A stretch of DNA of 54,393 nucleotides, from assembly GCF_000003605.2 (NCBI RefSeq), contig NW_003141316.1, positions 129,818 through 184,210 on the forward strand, read 5' to 3'. A model generated the notes under the pieces. The model was not told the DNA's origin and ran no database searches. It saw nothing but the letters and a program-made list of their open reading frames with translations. The position numbers were made by a program, and so were the translations under genes. Shown here piece after piece: positions 1 through 12,285 of this stretch. This DNA comes from Saccoglossus kowalevskii. Taxonomy: Eukaryota; Hemichordata; Enteropneusta; Harrimaniidae. How positions within the stretch are numbered: the stretch's first letter is position 1; each line of letters begins with the position of its first letter.

Positions 1-267
1 TAACAAAAATCCGACACTAATGGTAGATGAATCCATACGATGTCATAACGTTAATATCCATCCGTAGGGAGGGTGTGGACAAAAACTGGAATGACCCGAC
101 TGTATACCGGTACCAACAAATGGATACTCACAGTCAAAGTGTTAATTTTCAATAAATCAAACAGTTATAGATCTTTCAATTATCTTGGAGATTAGTGAAA
201 ATGGTAAATTCAAAAGCCTTTCAACAACAATTAATTTGAGTGAACTTATTTTCTTCTATATTCACAG
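1..267 (+). other. Intron sequence upstream of the MRPL17 internal exon
   Basis: This stretch ends in the acceptor of the exon at 268 and is most simply the 3' part of an intron. I see no exon, RNA gene or repeat in it. Confidence 0.5.
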
Positions 268-336
268 CTAATTGAATTTGCCAAAAGAGGATACAAAGAC
301 CCCAAACATATGGGTATTGCAAATGACTGGCTGGCG
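268..336 (+). CDS. MRPL17: Mitochondrial ribosomal protein L17, internal exon
   Basis: This 69-nt exon encodes 23 residues, beginning LIEFAKRG and ending IANDWLA. It lies between a TTCACAG acceptor and a GTATGT donor and is read in phase 0. From recalled family sequence, it matches the helix of vertebrate MRPL17 that runs from LIDYGKLG to MADFWL. The protein belongs to the bL17 family of the large mitochondrial ribosomal subunit, near the exit of the peptide tunnel. The exon is too short to be found as an open frame on its own; I assigned it because it joins in frame to the exon at 1836. The conserved N-terminal part of L17 (about 60 residues in vertebrates) must be encoded before the window, so the gene is incomplete here. 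Confidence 0.85.
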
Positions 337-450
337 GTATGTAATTTTTCGTATAAATTTTTTAAGGGTAGGCAGTTTGTGAATGTAGGAAGTTGTCTGT
401 ACATTGAGTGTATGCCATTGTTTGGTCAATATTGTCTAAATAGTCTCAGG

Positions 451-623
451 TACTGTAAAATACTTTATTTTAGCCTGAATTAATTTTTGCTGGGTGTTTT
501 GTATGGAATGTGAAATATAGGAAAAAAGGTATATTCTCTGGATTTTATTTTCACTTAATCATTCAATCAGCGAAAATAGTGAAAATGAATTCCAAGCGAA
601 AATAAAGTATTTTAAAGTATTGT
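451..623. mobile_element. MITE family A, copy 1 (in MRPL17 intron)
   Basis: A foldback element starting TACTGTAAAATACTTTATTT and ending with a degenerate complement of it near 623. Internally it carries the family landmarks TTTGTATGGAATGTGAAATA and ATTTTATTTTCACTTAATCA. Other copies are at 15559, 22997, 28494, 38769 and 50103. The element has no coding capacity. Confidence 0.75.
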
Positions 624-1612
624 AGGGTGTTTATATGTCAACTCCAAATACATTACAATGTGATGACAGGAGGAAAACCACACTGTGAAATATTCGCACA
701 AGACAAGATTCAATTAAATTATCAAAAGTAACAAATAAATTAGGAGATATATATACATCAGTCTAAACAACTTTAAATAAAATTCACTATGATGCAGTTA
801 ACTGAGACAAAAATTTGGTATTACATGCCTGAAACTGTTTATTTTTTTACTGATTAGGAGCAGGACACATGCACAGCTTGTAAAAATATATGAATAACAT
901 GCCATCATAGTTGATGGAAAAATTATCAAATGACACACAAAAAAGGTTTCTTGCTTCAGTCACTATTGTTTGTTGTTGCACTACTGCACAAGCACAATGC
1001 TATTTGTATGACGTGTGCATGTTTCTTGTGGGAATTTATCAAAACAGCTTTTAATATACTGGTCATGTTACTTTTTTTAAACAACAAATAGTTACATTAA
1101 TATTTAATATTTATGCAAATTAGTCCAGACTGCTTCATGGGACCAAAGCTTTAATTGCACCTTTCACAAAATACTGTGATAGATAAAAATAGATAACGCG
1201 CATTTCATCACATTGCGTTCCATTGTGGTTATCACTCGAGGTCATTTGACTTCATTCTAAATTTGTTTTCAGGATTATGTTGGATAAAATTTCCCTGTTA
1301 CTATAAATATTCACGATAGTCTCAATAGACAAGATTATTCAGAAAATGAAAACGATGATCAGTGACCAGGTTTCACGTTTGGTAAACTGATACTCTAAAG
1401 AAATATGGATTATTTCAGTATTGCAACATCGGCGTTCATCCCGAGTAAATAACAGAATAGAAAACGTGCGAACTATGTACCATCACGTATGTTCACCCGC
1501 CGTGCACACTGTAATTAATGCGAGTTTTCTCTTAAAAACTGGAACCAAACTACCGTATCAATCATGATTTTTATGCAATGAAATACACTTTTGACATGCA
1601 TGTTTTAATAAA

Positions 1613-1716
1613 TGTCGTCGGCGCCCGGTAAAAACACCCTGGGCCTATACTCGGGGATGCCCTCAACTCGTTTAATGTTCAAAAACAGAGGGGTGGGCTT
1701 ATACTCGGGGGAAGTA
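1613..1716. repeat. Repeat with duplicated TATACTCGGGG motif
   Basis: A GC-richer island in the MRPL17 intron with two direct copies of a TATACTCGGGG motif (about 1647 and 1700) separated by about 50 bp. It resembles in style the TATAAGTCGCACCC motifs of family D elements at 35603 and 51386. It runs directly into a TA microsatellite. It is probably a degraded miniature element; its ends are unclear. Confidence 0.35.
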
Positions 1717-1718
1717 CG

Positions 1719-1725
<7 letters not shown>

Positions 1726-1772
<47 letters not shown>
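1726..1772. repeat. (TA)n microsatellite
   Basis: About 23 uninterrupted TA dinucleotides in the MRPL17 intron, 64 bp before the 3' splice site of the last exon. The open frames reading YIYIYI through it on both strands are artefacts. Confidence 0.95.
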
Positions 1773-1774
<2 letters not shown>

Positions 1775-1835
1775 GTACATTATCCATCAATAAGGGTCTT
1801 GTTTTACTAACTGTTACAATATGTTTTGTTTTCAG

Positions 1836-2282
1836 GAAAATGACTTGGTACACAAGTTATTCAAAGTCTTGGTTCCCAGATACGAAAGCCGCAATGGCAA
1901 CTACACTAAACTGTGGAAGGTGGGAGAGCGTGGCATGCACTTGCATCCAAGAGCCTCACCCATGGTATTCTTAGAGTTTGTTGGGAATCCATTTCCTCCA
2001 ATGCAGCCTCCGAAAAAGAAAAATCCAGGCTGGCTGGTTAATATATTACTGGATGGAGTTAAAGAAGAGGTGAAAAAGACTGAAGCGTTGGATTTAGCAA
2101 AAACAATCCCTTGGGGAATAGAATACAACTATACTGGTATAATAGATCAAGATGTGAGAATAAAGAATCCTACCACTCTACCAAAATCTGAGGAACTTAG
2201 GGAGTCTCAGGAAATTAAAGTAGACACTAAGGATGCTAAAGCCAAAATTATATCCCCGGAGAACAAGGGTACTCCTGTGTAG
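1836..2282 (+). CDS. MRPL17: Mitochondrial ribosomal protein L17, last coding exon
   Basis: This exon has a TTTTCAG acceptor and 148 codons, then a TAG stop. It continues the upstream exon with ENDLVHKLFKVLVPRYESR, matching the MRPL17 core EKDLIPKLFQVLAPRYKD of vertebrates as recalled. It then has the NYTKLWKVGERG and VFLEFVGNPFPP blocks, which correspond to the GGYTRMLQIPNR and VIEYKGNCLPPL blocks. The last 80 or so residues are a lysine- and glutamate-rich tail that diverges freely in the family. The visible 171 residues plus the missing N-terminus suggest a protein somewhat longer than the 175 residues of human MRPL17, mostly because of this tail. An ATG in the intron upstream (1821) opens the same frame but lies in the acceptor region and is not the start. 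Confidence 0.9.
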   Translation, partial: ENDLVHKLFKVLVPRYESRNGNYTKLWKVGERGMHLHPRASPMVFLEFVGNPFPPMQPPKKKNPGWLVNILLDGVKEEVKKTEALDLAKTIPWGIEYNYTGIIDQDVRIKNPTTLPKSEELRESQEIKVDTKDAKAKIISPENKGTPV

Positions 2283-2327
2283 TAATCATTAAATAATGGA
2301 GTGTTTTAACCCTGTGTACATTCTCAA

Positions 2328-2377
2328 AATAAAAATGTAGGTATTTGATGTCCAGATGTTACAATTAAGACAATAAA
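2328..2377 (+). promoter_or_regulatory. Polyadenylation signals of MRPL17
   Basis: Two AATAAA hexamers follow the MRPL17 stop codon, at 2328-2333 (46 nt downstream) and 2372-2377. The short AT-rich 3' UTR is typical of a housekeeping mitochondrial protein gene. Which one is used cannot be decided from sequence. Confidence 0.6.
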
Positions 2378-2519
2378 TTTGTCACTCCATACATGCATGC
2401 ACAGTCCAAGCATAACTTAACATTTATCTGGTTTGAAGATAGCTGCCAAAACAACAATATTGTGAAAATGGAGAAGGATCTGCCAATATGTTTTCTATTG
2501 GTGCACTGATTAGAAATAG

Positions 2520-2680
2520 GATCTTGTTTATCCTTTATTCACTTTCGATGTTGCACCTAGAACGTATGTCCAAATATATACTAGTATTTGCAGTTACTAT
2601 TTTTACATGCAAGTGTTATTTTTTTGGTGAATAATTTCCCGAATTGAGCATACTCTCTAAATAATTGTGCGAGGCAATGT
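2520..2680. repeat. Diverged repeat, left copy of an inverted pair
   Basis: Reverse-complemented, this segment is colinear with 4580-4715. Shared blocks are TTCTAGGTGCAACATCGAAA, GGATAAACA, TATGCTCAATTC, GGAAATTA and CACCAAAAAA, in the same order and spacing. The pair is about 1.9 kb apart in the spacer between MRPL17 and the CpG-rich region. Confidence 0.6.
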
Positions 2681-4579
2681 TGCTTTTTTTTCCAGCACAT
2701 ATTGCCATAGTTAGTCGTGAATGACCTTTTTAACGTATGTACAACTGTATAAATTGCGAAAAATAAAAATGAGAAAGAGATAAGTGTGAAGTAGTGGCAG
2801 AGATCCGTGAGAGCACATACTTCATGACACATACTCGATATTGTAGAGTATTAAAATATTTTATATAGAAATTACTGTCAAAAATTAATGATTTGCTTTG
2901 CCGAATTATTGACCCACAATATATCCAATAGTAGTGTATATTTTTTGAATCTCAATGTTTAAATTTGATAGGAATTTGAAATGTGTACATAACTAGAATA
3001 TCTATATTTAGAAATGGAATCACTCGGGGGGGGGGGGGGGGAAGTAAACAAAGACGTCATCTTGCCGACTCTACTATTTGTGGCTTGTTAAAAACAAGTA
3101 AAATACTGCAAGTTGTCAATATCGATGATTTCTTGAGTTTATAATACAAAGTAACCATCACTGGCACGATGATGCAGAGAAAAAAAAAAAGATGTTATAT
3201 CTGAGGATGTACATGTAGTTGTGTTCTGGCGTGATAAAAATAACACTTGTCAAACAATTACACATGGTGTGAATCAAAATACCACAAAGTATTATGAATA
3301 GTTGCTCATATTATAAAGGTAAATAATTATTATGAAAAAGCAAAGTTAGGCTGCCTTGAAGTTAAATTATGCGTGTGTGCTTGAACTGTACAGTGTATAT
3401 GTACTTGGCATGGTTGTTCAATTCAAACATTTTAGTTTGTGAACTTGACCTTTCACTACAACAGTGTTCATTCTAAGACAATATACATGTATGTCATAGA
3501 TGCTCATTTCCCCTACATCATTCACTCAATTGAAAATCATACATTGGTAAAGTTACTTTGGAAAATATCTTTCTAAATATGTGAGAGAATGAAGAAAATT
3601 AGTGACCACAATGTTTTTGTATGCAGAAATTACTTGCATCTACACAATGGCCAAATTACATGGAATGTTTGTTTTATGCAAGTCTATGGGAGGAACAATA
3701 GCTCTTCTGTGTCCATAAAAATTTGGATGTCTGAAAATAGCAAGTTTAATGAAAACAAATGTATCAGAAATGATTAAAATACCATCTAAAGACCTGCACA
3801 AGAAGATCCATGGACGCACAGCTGGTATCAGAGTTGGAAAATCAAACTGGAGTACACACTAAGAATAAAAGTTGTTTTTTTCCCCTCATAAAACTGACTA
3901 CTGAGGGCGCTATTTACACATGTACTCGTAATCCATTGAATCCATTGACGCGCAGATCTCCAATATCGCCGGAGAGCCGCAAACCACCCTGTGCTGAATA
4001 GCGCCACTTGTGTTGACACAATGCTTGTAATCTATCTTTCAACTAACATGTACCTGTAGAGGGCGAAATCACGACGAGACAACCCCTTTGAAACGTTCAA
4101 TCACAGGATAGAGGGACTGTGGTTCAATAAAGTAAACATGAATACGGTGGAAATGAAAGTCCGGGACCATGAACAAGTGTGTCATGTAAATTCATGGCTG
4201 GCACCGCATCTTGAATTGCAACTTAGTTAAACAGATGCCGTACGAGCGGACGATGGGCAGTTTGTTAATTTAATAACTTGCTGGTGGCATTATAAATAGG
4301 GATTGACAAAATGGTCGTCTAGCTATTCAATGTTCTGAATGAATTTTTGAATCGTGTTTGTGTCTGTCTGACATGAATTTGTAAAACGAGTGATACTGTG
4401 GCTTTACTGCGTGAAAGAAACCATCAATATCGTTGATTACAAACACAGATGCAACCAACTTTGAAAACTAGGAGTAAACCAGGGGAGGGTGAATAACATG
4501 ACATGGGCACAGAAAGCACGCATCTACGTGGCATCAGTAACGCAATGAATGAAAATGAAAGATATACAGTAAATATTTT
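2681..4579. other. Intergenic spacer, AT-rich
   Basis: No gene is supported here. It contains a run of 16 G at 3026-3041, an A tract near 3180, and only short open frames without a recognisable domain or consistent splice context. Confidence 0.5.
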
Positions 4580-4715
4580 TATTTATTTATTTCGAGAATA
4601 TGCTCAATTCAGGAAATTACACACCAAAAAAAAAAATAAAACTTAAACATGTAGAACGATAAATTGCAAATATGTTCTAGGTGCAACATCGAAAGTGAGA
4701 AACGGATAAACACGG
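4580..4715. repeat. Diverged repeat, right copy of an inverted pair
   Basis: Partner of 2520-2680 in inverted orientation (see that entry). Both copies may belong to a dispersed family; no terminal repeats or coding sequence are visible. Confidence 0.6.
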
Positions 4716-5699
4716 ATAAAAAATCCAATTATATATATAATCAGTGTGCCACTATAGTTGTGCTTATTCACTTGCGCGTCGCAATAGAAAATTGCATGTT
4801 AATATAATATATAGTGTTTTTGAAAACAACTTACTATAGTTATTGAATTTGTAATTTGTTAAAATGAAATTCATATTTCATAAACGAACTAAGACTAACG
4901 AGGAAACTAGGGACCACGGTATATTTGTTTGTGCCTCCAGTTACCAATACAGTCTTGAAGATTCCCCCCCCCCCTCCAGCAGTCAACAAGCTGACGCGAA
5001 TGAATTAGGGTATTCCGTTTTGACCCCATTGGCGGACACACTGGTTACAACTCTCTTAGTTTAGAATTGATAAAATTTCACCATAAAAAAGTTCTTAAAG
5101 CAAAAGACAAAAAAAGAGTAAAAGTTTATAAACACATTCCTAAAAAAAGAGACGTAGGACAGTTTCTATGCGCTTATTCAAAATTATGGGCAACACATTT
5201 CCGGTCCAGCGCATTTTTCTAAAATTTTCAGGCTCTGGAAATTTAAATTGAAAATAAAATGTATGAATTTACGTAGTTGTCAATTCTGGGAAGTAATGTG
5301 TAGCAGGTGAAATAAGTAACAAGCCTGAAATATAAAGACTGCCCTGAAATGAGACTCTTGACATTAAAGTGATAAACAATCGTGATTTGTTCGGTTTGTT
5401 TTTCTTGGAAACAAATCTAATTCAGTATACTACCAAAACTCCCATGTTAGTGTATAATTTTACAGTGTGTGCGTCCAAGGGTGGTTATCATAACTGGCCT
5501 TTAGAAACTCTGGAATGCGAGATAGTTGAACAAGTTTGTAAAATTACTACTATGAGCTTTATAATTGTTAACGATGATTCTATTGTAAATTATTCTTACT
5601 TTCATTTACCAATATGCGTCGAGTTTGTTTTTCCCACTGAATTTCCTTTTAGATTTTTTTTTCCATTTTTTTTTTTCCGCAGAATTGTTTTATAAATCA

Positions 5700-8600
5700 A
5701 CCCTATTCTAGTATTATAGACAATTCCTATATGTTTTAGTCAACCAAACCCCGCACAAACGCTACCTGAGTGTGTTAGCGTCCGAATGTTCGAAGAGCAT
5801 CAACCCCATTTTACTCTGTTCCAGTATCTTTGCCGCGCTCGCTCTACTGTGACTCCCAGCGATCGGCTTGTGGTCATGGCGTGTCCCGTAGCATACTAAC
5901 AAATACGTTGAGTAGGCTGGCTCATAGTGGCAATTTCTATTGTTTTATATGGTAATTCTTTTTATGAACGAGTTTGAGCGAGAATGAGACTAAGATTTGA
6001 CAAAAAATTGCCACGGTCAGTCTAACCGTAGAGGGCGGCATATCAAACAGGAACAGCCGCTCTTGGGGAAGAGAATGGAAATCAAGTCTACAAACCCGTC
6101 GTTCGCTTCATTTTTTTTATCCGAAAGAAGTTCGTTATCTTTCTCGGGAAAACATAGAAGACTTCAAGGATTGTGAATTACTTTATGTAAGGGATATAGC
6201 AGTAGCGGCGTCTTCTTTGGGCAATTTGTCACGACGTTGACTTGACAGCTCACTATGGCGGTCTCTGTGTGCATGCAAGCGTGTCGTATCAGGGAGCTCC
6301 CTCGTCGTATTAACTGTATACTGTATCCATGCTTAGTTGGAATCGATTTTATCTACCCTCCGTTTAATGTGTTGATCAGTGTTGGTTATCGGTACCGGCC
6401 CGGCTTCATTTAAACACTGTTTTTGCTCAGAATGTTGCTGTATGGTATGACATTTTAGCAACCATGGTGCGTCGAACACCTGGGCTTCGATCACCTACCG
6501 GCACCGGAGGGAATCCCTTCAGCTTTTCGGCTCCGAAAAGTTATCTGGCGAGACATGTATTTACGGCTTTCAGATAGCAGTACCCCCTCCCTTTCGCTCC
6601 ACTCTCAGAACACAAACAAATCTGTTCTTAAATCAACTGGCCATGTAAAGGGGTTGCAGAAAACTGTACTTGACTTCCACGCAAGATGGCCTGCGCACTT
6701 CTGACAGAATTCGGTCACTGACATGTAAGACGCTCTCTCGGTTTCAAACACCGTCACTCAACACGGTGGGGGGGGGGGGGGCAGTGTTTCAAACCAGGTG
6801 TCACGTCATGTCAGCATGAGTGTACGATAATACCCACTCAGATACTATACACGCCCATAACAACAAATACAAGACGTGACAAAGTTCACCCATCAACACC
6901 TCCGATCACATCGTCTCGAATCGCACAGCTTTCAAGTTGCAAGCTATGGTAGAAGTGATGTGACTGATTAACGAATAAACGAACATTGGTTGGCGAAGAT
7001 GGATGAACTTGAAACTCGTGGATAAAGACTAAAATAATAAATACACGAAAAGCGATCGTCATGTTTCCGAAAACAAACCAATTATAACCCGATGGGAGTA
7101 AACAGAATACCGGAAGCTTTCGACAACATAATAAGTGTTAACTCAGATACGTGATGATAGAAAAATAACTATAATGTTTCAACGCCGAGACATGAACCAG
7201 TCAAGATTGTTCGTTACAATCGCCGCTAATAAGAACCGAATTGCATACGCTGCTTCCTGTACAGAGTATCGCGAGAAAAAAATCGCCCGGCGATATTTAG
7301 AAACTGTTTCACAGATAATGTGCAAGTCGTTTTCTGGACTCAACTAGAATCAATATTGTTAATTAAAATTAAAATAATATTCAAGTTCGAAAGTCATTGA
7401 TATATCTTTGATTTTTTCAGAAATATTTTTCGTGAAATGAGTAATTTATTTCGAGGCTGACTATCGGCAAGACCCCCGCCATACTGTTACAGCATGGCAG
7501 TGTTGTTACTCACTAGCACAATTCATTGGTTTCAGTAATACTTAGATTCAATGGTAAATATAAGAGACATGTATAAAACCACTGTCGCAGGTATTCGTGT
7601 TGTGTGGTGGATTTAAAAATTTGAAAATATTTGCGTTTCGTTTTGCTGAGCCCATGAAATGCATACAAAAGAAAGAGCATCGACTCAATCCGAACTACTA
7701 GTATTTCATTTGTGTATGTTGGGCGAAAAAAAAAACGTCGAGTCGGATATAATACAATTCTTATTTAAAGTTTTCATAGACTCGTTATTCCAGTTTTGTT
7801 TTATGTGTAATTTAGAGTTTAGGAGTTACCACGGAAACCATTTATTTGACAGCACCCAGTAAACACGTTGTGGCAGACACGGTTACTAAAAAACCGTGTG
7901 GCAGATGACACCAAACTCACTCTTGGTGTAATACCCTATACTTAGTACACGAAACAATAACTTCATTGTTTGTCGTCCTAATTTGTCAACCGCTATTGTT
8001 TTTGGTTTCACCTTGAAGATAATCGTTGTCTCGAGTACCTACTTCGACTGTACACACATTTACAAAGAACAAAACCAAAGATGGGCACGTTTTGTCACTA
8101 AGCAGAGATTTACCCGAGTCAACGAAAATATTGGTCTGAAGCCAAAAATTAGCAAGATAACGGTAGCTTCTCTAGTCGCATTATTGAAGCCTAATCGGTG
8201 CCGGTAAGCGGCATTTTTCTGTTCCAGCGCTCACACATTCTTATACTAGTTGTCCGAGTTCAGAGTTGAAACACGGTAGTAAGTTGTTGATATTACAGAA
8301 TAATATTAATATTTTGCCTTGCGTATGTAGTCTGTGAGTATAGGCTGCGCGTCCACGAAGCACTTCACGTTAGACCCGCAACTTCAGTGCGTGAAACGGC
8401 CTCCCCATGTAAGTGGCAGCGGCACGGGGGAGGGTAGGGCAGGCAGAGGGGACGGTCGCCCACCCGAAAAAAAAACCTTTGTGTAAGCAAAATTTGCTCC
8501 ACAAAATAAAGAAATAGCGTTTCAGAGGGTCTAGATTTCAGATCTCGCCCCTCTTGCAAAATTTCGTGCCACCGTCTCTGCATGGTGTGTGGGGGTGGGG

Positions 8601-10203
8601 TGGGTTTAAACTCAGACTAGTAATACTAGTAATAATTGTATTACTAGTCTGATGTTTGAACTACAAAAGAACACCAATGTAAACCCGGGGTGTCAAAATC
8701 CACAGCTGTGAAACAATTATGAACGACCAGTCCTAATAGATTCCGTGTCCCACCAAAATATAAAACCATCACGCGGCACCGTGACACACTGTGTATCATA
8801 CAGCTTACATGGAAAACAAACGGTGAGCACACAGTTTTTGTCACACTTGCCTGACAACTAGCTTCATTTTTCACTATACTGTCAGATATTGACCAGTCTA
8901 CCAATATTATACCCGTCGTTTCGGTCTCCGTACGTTACGTGCTGTTCTTTTACAAAATACGGATATTTCACAATCTGATTACTCAGTCGCCACGAAGATA
9001 AACTTAAAGCAACTATTCAAAAAGTTATAGTTTTAGGTTGAAATAAACTGCTACCTGATAAAAACAGTGGTCTTTTCTGATTAGAAATTGATATCAGTGA
9101 TCAGGTTCGAACATTCGCTTATGCCCGTCCACTGACACCAATTTATTTTCATCTACACGTACATCAGACCCAAGGCGTATGGCCAGTAAAACATCATCGC
9201 GGCGTATTTATTTATTTGGGGCAGTATATGAAGCATGTAGACCAACTGAAGTGACCCACAGTGGAACGTTATAATAAACCCACCATATACACCAGATAGT
9301 TTTCGCATAACATAAATTCGGCAGGTGAGATAATTCTACGATTTCATGTTCGGTATTTTGAAGACATTTTGAACCATGTTGCATAGATGTTACGAATGAC
9401 ACGAAAGATCACTGTGACAGTCGCCTTGTGTCCGACTCGGTGCTCTGACCTAGACCCACTCATAGAACATAATTACCTTGAATAATTTGTGTGTTACAAA
9501 TTTTATTCCATTTTTGACAGTCGTACATGAGCGCTAACTTGAAGAAAGTGAAAGGTGAATATAAACGCTTAACAGTGGAGATGAGGGGCAATTAGGTTTC
9601 GAATTTTCTCAGCATTTTTTGGAAAAAGAGTGGACTATTGAACAAATCTGGTTTCCATGGAATGTCACGCATATCAATATAACACTATCTACGACAGGTT
9701 TTGAGAAATTGCTATTATTTTACAAGTATGCTAATGCCATGTTTCGTCTTTGATTGGACGTTGCACTGCTGACCAGTCCGTGAAACACTATATGCCCCGC
9801 CCCATCGTCACAATCATCGTCCACGCATTTTCTCCCAAATACCAACGCAGTGTATCTCTAGATAGTGTACAATGTTCTACTATCGACTTTAAATAAACAC
9901 TCGTCTCTTTTATTCCTACAGAGCTCTAAAATCAAAATAATCCACTTGTGTGTCGTTTTTCACAAGGCGCGCCCAAGAACAAAAATTACAACACATCCAA
10001 TACAAGCTGAACCCCCATAAACAAGTGGACGAATCCGGGATTCGAAAGTTTGCGGCAAAGTCAGCTGATTTGCATACACACGACACACAAGACAAGCAAG
10101 GGAACGGAGACACGAGAGTCCTGTAATAGCGAGAGTCATCACTAATCCTCTGTTTTACATCGCAGTTAAGGCACTCAGGAGAACTTCAATAATAAATTCA
10201 ACG
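5700..10203 (+). promoter_or_regulatory. CpG-rich region upstream of the PRDM gene, likely regulatory
   Basis: From about 5.7 kb the sequence becomes clearly richer in G+C and CpG than the flanks. The trend runs through PRDM exon 1 and fades by about 11.2 kb. In animals with mosaic or partial methylation, such CpG retention is expected where DNA stays unmethylated around a regulated promoter. I could not fix a transcription start or TATA box with confidence. Frames within it are short. One ATG at 6464 has a strong start context (GCAACCATGG) but opens only 37 codons. The role is inferred from composition and position. Confidence 0.45.
8613..8651. repeat. Short perfect hairpin
   Basis: Fourteen-base arms CAGACTAGTAATAC and GTATTACTAGTCTG flank an 11-base AT-rich loop. 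It lies in the CpG-rich region. It could be a remnant of an inverted-repeat element or an extrusion-prone site; it is not a terminator in this context. Confidence 0.7.
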
Positions 10204-10416
10204 ATGGAGACATGTATTCTGTTACCAAACGGCCTTGCTGTCTGCGAGAAGTTCGATGACGACACTTACCAAGCTGCAGACGATGGATCGATGTTTCGGT
10301 CACGACCGAGTATATTTTCGGCGGTGACGCTTCTACCGGGCACCAGTTTTTACCCAAAATGTGGACCCATTTCTGTCATCAGACTCGGAAGTCATTTAAA
10401 ACTGGAGAATTTAGAC
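10204..10416 (+). CDS. PRDM-like zinc-finger protein, exon 1 (start of PR domain)
   Basis: Seventy-one codons end at a consensus GTAAGT donor in phase 0. ATG 10204 is the first in-frame ATG after a stop near 10065, so it is the best start, unless an unseen upstream exon splices in. After only six residues the PR domain begins: LPNGLAVCE (7-15), then a serine/arginine segment, then LLPGTSFYPKCGPIS (38-52). This is the counterpart of the PR-domain pattern in which an LP-x-GL start is followed by GTxFGPFxG. The usual GPF is replaced by YPK, so the domain is divergent. PRDM proteins are nuclear transcription regulators; this PR domain may bind partners rather than methylate histones. The gene is complete in nine exons, totalling 1731 nt and 576 residues, all introns frame-consistent. 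Confidence 0.85.
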
Positions 10417-12285
10417 GTAAGTTTAATAATTTTTTTTTTAGAAGAATATTCCTTGTTTCCGGCGAGTAACATTCGCGAGTCGTGATTCTCATCTTTTGCT
10501 GGGTAACGTCGCGATGTGCATGTCGTGGATTAGCGTAAACTTATTTTTATAAATCAAAGGGTTTCGATTTCTTTTGGTATTATAACCTCTAATACTCAGT
10601 AAGTCCTATTCCAGGCGGCTGCTTTGCTCTTTTGTCTTTGATAATAATTTAATTAACTTTACGTCAGTAATTTACTTTCAAAGTACCGCCCGACAATGAC
10701 TTTATGACAGCCCGGGCTGTTCCCACAAAAAGTCTATTTGCTTACGGTTCTTCTCATGTCTTGCTCATGGTATGCGACGCTTCGCTCCATGTGCACTGAA
10801 GTTGAGGTAAAACAAATATGTTTGGAGATTTTCTGTATTATGTTTTGTGGTTACAGGCTCGATTTGTTCAGTGTAGCACAATATTTTTGTTACAGTTATA
10901 CAATTTTTTTTTTCGATCGCCCGCAAGGCAGGAAATTAGAAGGCTGCTGTTTGATTTATGATCCTGTGTTATGCCAACAGTGATATCCACATGTGGTACG
11001 CCAACCGTAGTTTTTACTTACTCCCATTTTCGTTTTCACCATGAATTGCTCGTAGAGTTACTTCGAATTGCGTGATTACTGGCTGGCTGTCGGCGTGTCA
11101 TAATAATACTGGCAGCATCTACTACTAGCATTTCGAGCGCCACTGGGTACGATCGTGACATCATCGATTTAGTTGTTACGATTGGAACCCCGATAATCTT
11201 GTCGGTCTTTTTCAATCTTTGATCATGAATTTAAACTTTCTAATTAACTCTTAACATCGGAATCATCAAAAAAGTCGGGAGAAAAATAATTAAATACATT
11301 TTATGTGTTTCCCTTCAAGCGTCAAAAAGGTGCGACTTCTCATTTCTGGCTGAAGGAAAACGGGAGATAACGGTGTTCATTGTTTGGGTCATATGCCAGT
11401 GTAAAATAGCTTTATAAAAACAGGAAACAACAGATTATGGCAGTTTAACACTCAAATAACCTGCAGTAAATGAGATTACAAACTAGCTACTGTAAACAAA
11501 AAATAATGATCTGATCAAATGTGCACTTGAAAATCTGTTTCTAGAAACTCTGTCAATAATAATAATTTGTCCCCAAAAAATAAATCTTATGAATTCCTTT
11601 TACACACACTTATTCACATGTGAACATTTCCAAAAAAATGTTAAGGAAAATTATTGTTTGACTAAGCTGTGTTCAAGGTATTGATTTAAAAGATTATTAA
11701 AGGAACAGTTGGCCCACACAAATTCATGACTGTTGAAATGTTTATGGCTTAGATAACAGAGAAATAAAGATATCTTTTTGAACTTGGTGTTGGTGTAAAA
11801 ATATATTGGTCTGGTTTACTGGGTGATTAGACCTTGGAAGGTGTTTTACATGGGACCATTTATTGGTAGAATTAGATATGGAGCTAGTTCAACCTTGTAA
11901 CTCGTAAATCGCAGTGATTTCCAACAATGGATCGGTATAGTACAAGTACATAGATGTAAAGTAAGTAAAATAGATAGCGGCCTGCTAAGAAAGGCTTCTA
12001 TCCAACCACCTGAAAGTTTCAGTGTGTTTTATATGGTGTGAATATATTACCGGAACCTCTTTTCTATAAATTAATGGCAACTTTGACTTTGGGTTTTATA
12101 ACTTGTTGGGAGCAAGGGATTTAGTTGTGGTAATTCTTTGACAAAGACCGCAGCTCATGCGTTACAATGGTTGATGAAACGTTTAGATTTGTTCTGTAAC
12201 TTTATTTAACAGTTTTATATTGAGTGACAATATTGAATGTGGGCGCTTTGCCAAATAAATTATAGGTAGAATACACATCACCCCC

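Noticed and set aside
1605-1974. Open frames on both strands through the TA repeat
   Set aside because: The YIYIYI segments come from the dinucleotide repeat; the + frame also overlaps the MRPL17 exon in another frame.
5369-5695. 108-residue open frame on the + strand
   Set aside because: It ends in a poly-T-derived FFPFFFF tail and shows no domain or conserved start.
10021-10060. tRNA-like word GGGATTCGAAA
   Set aside because: No matching acceptor stem, D-arm or anticodon arm around it.
10738-10983. 81-residue open frame downstream of PRDM exon 1
   Set aside because: No PR-domain similarity; exon 1 joins exon 2 with the right domain length without it.
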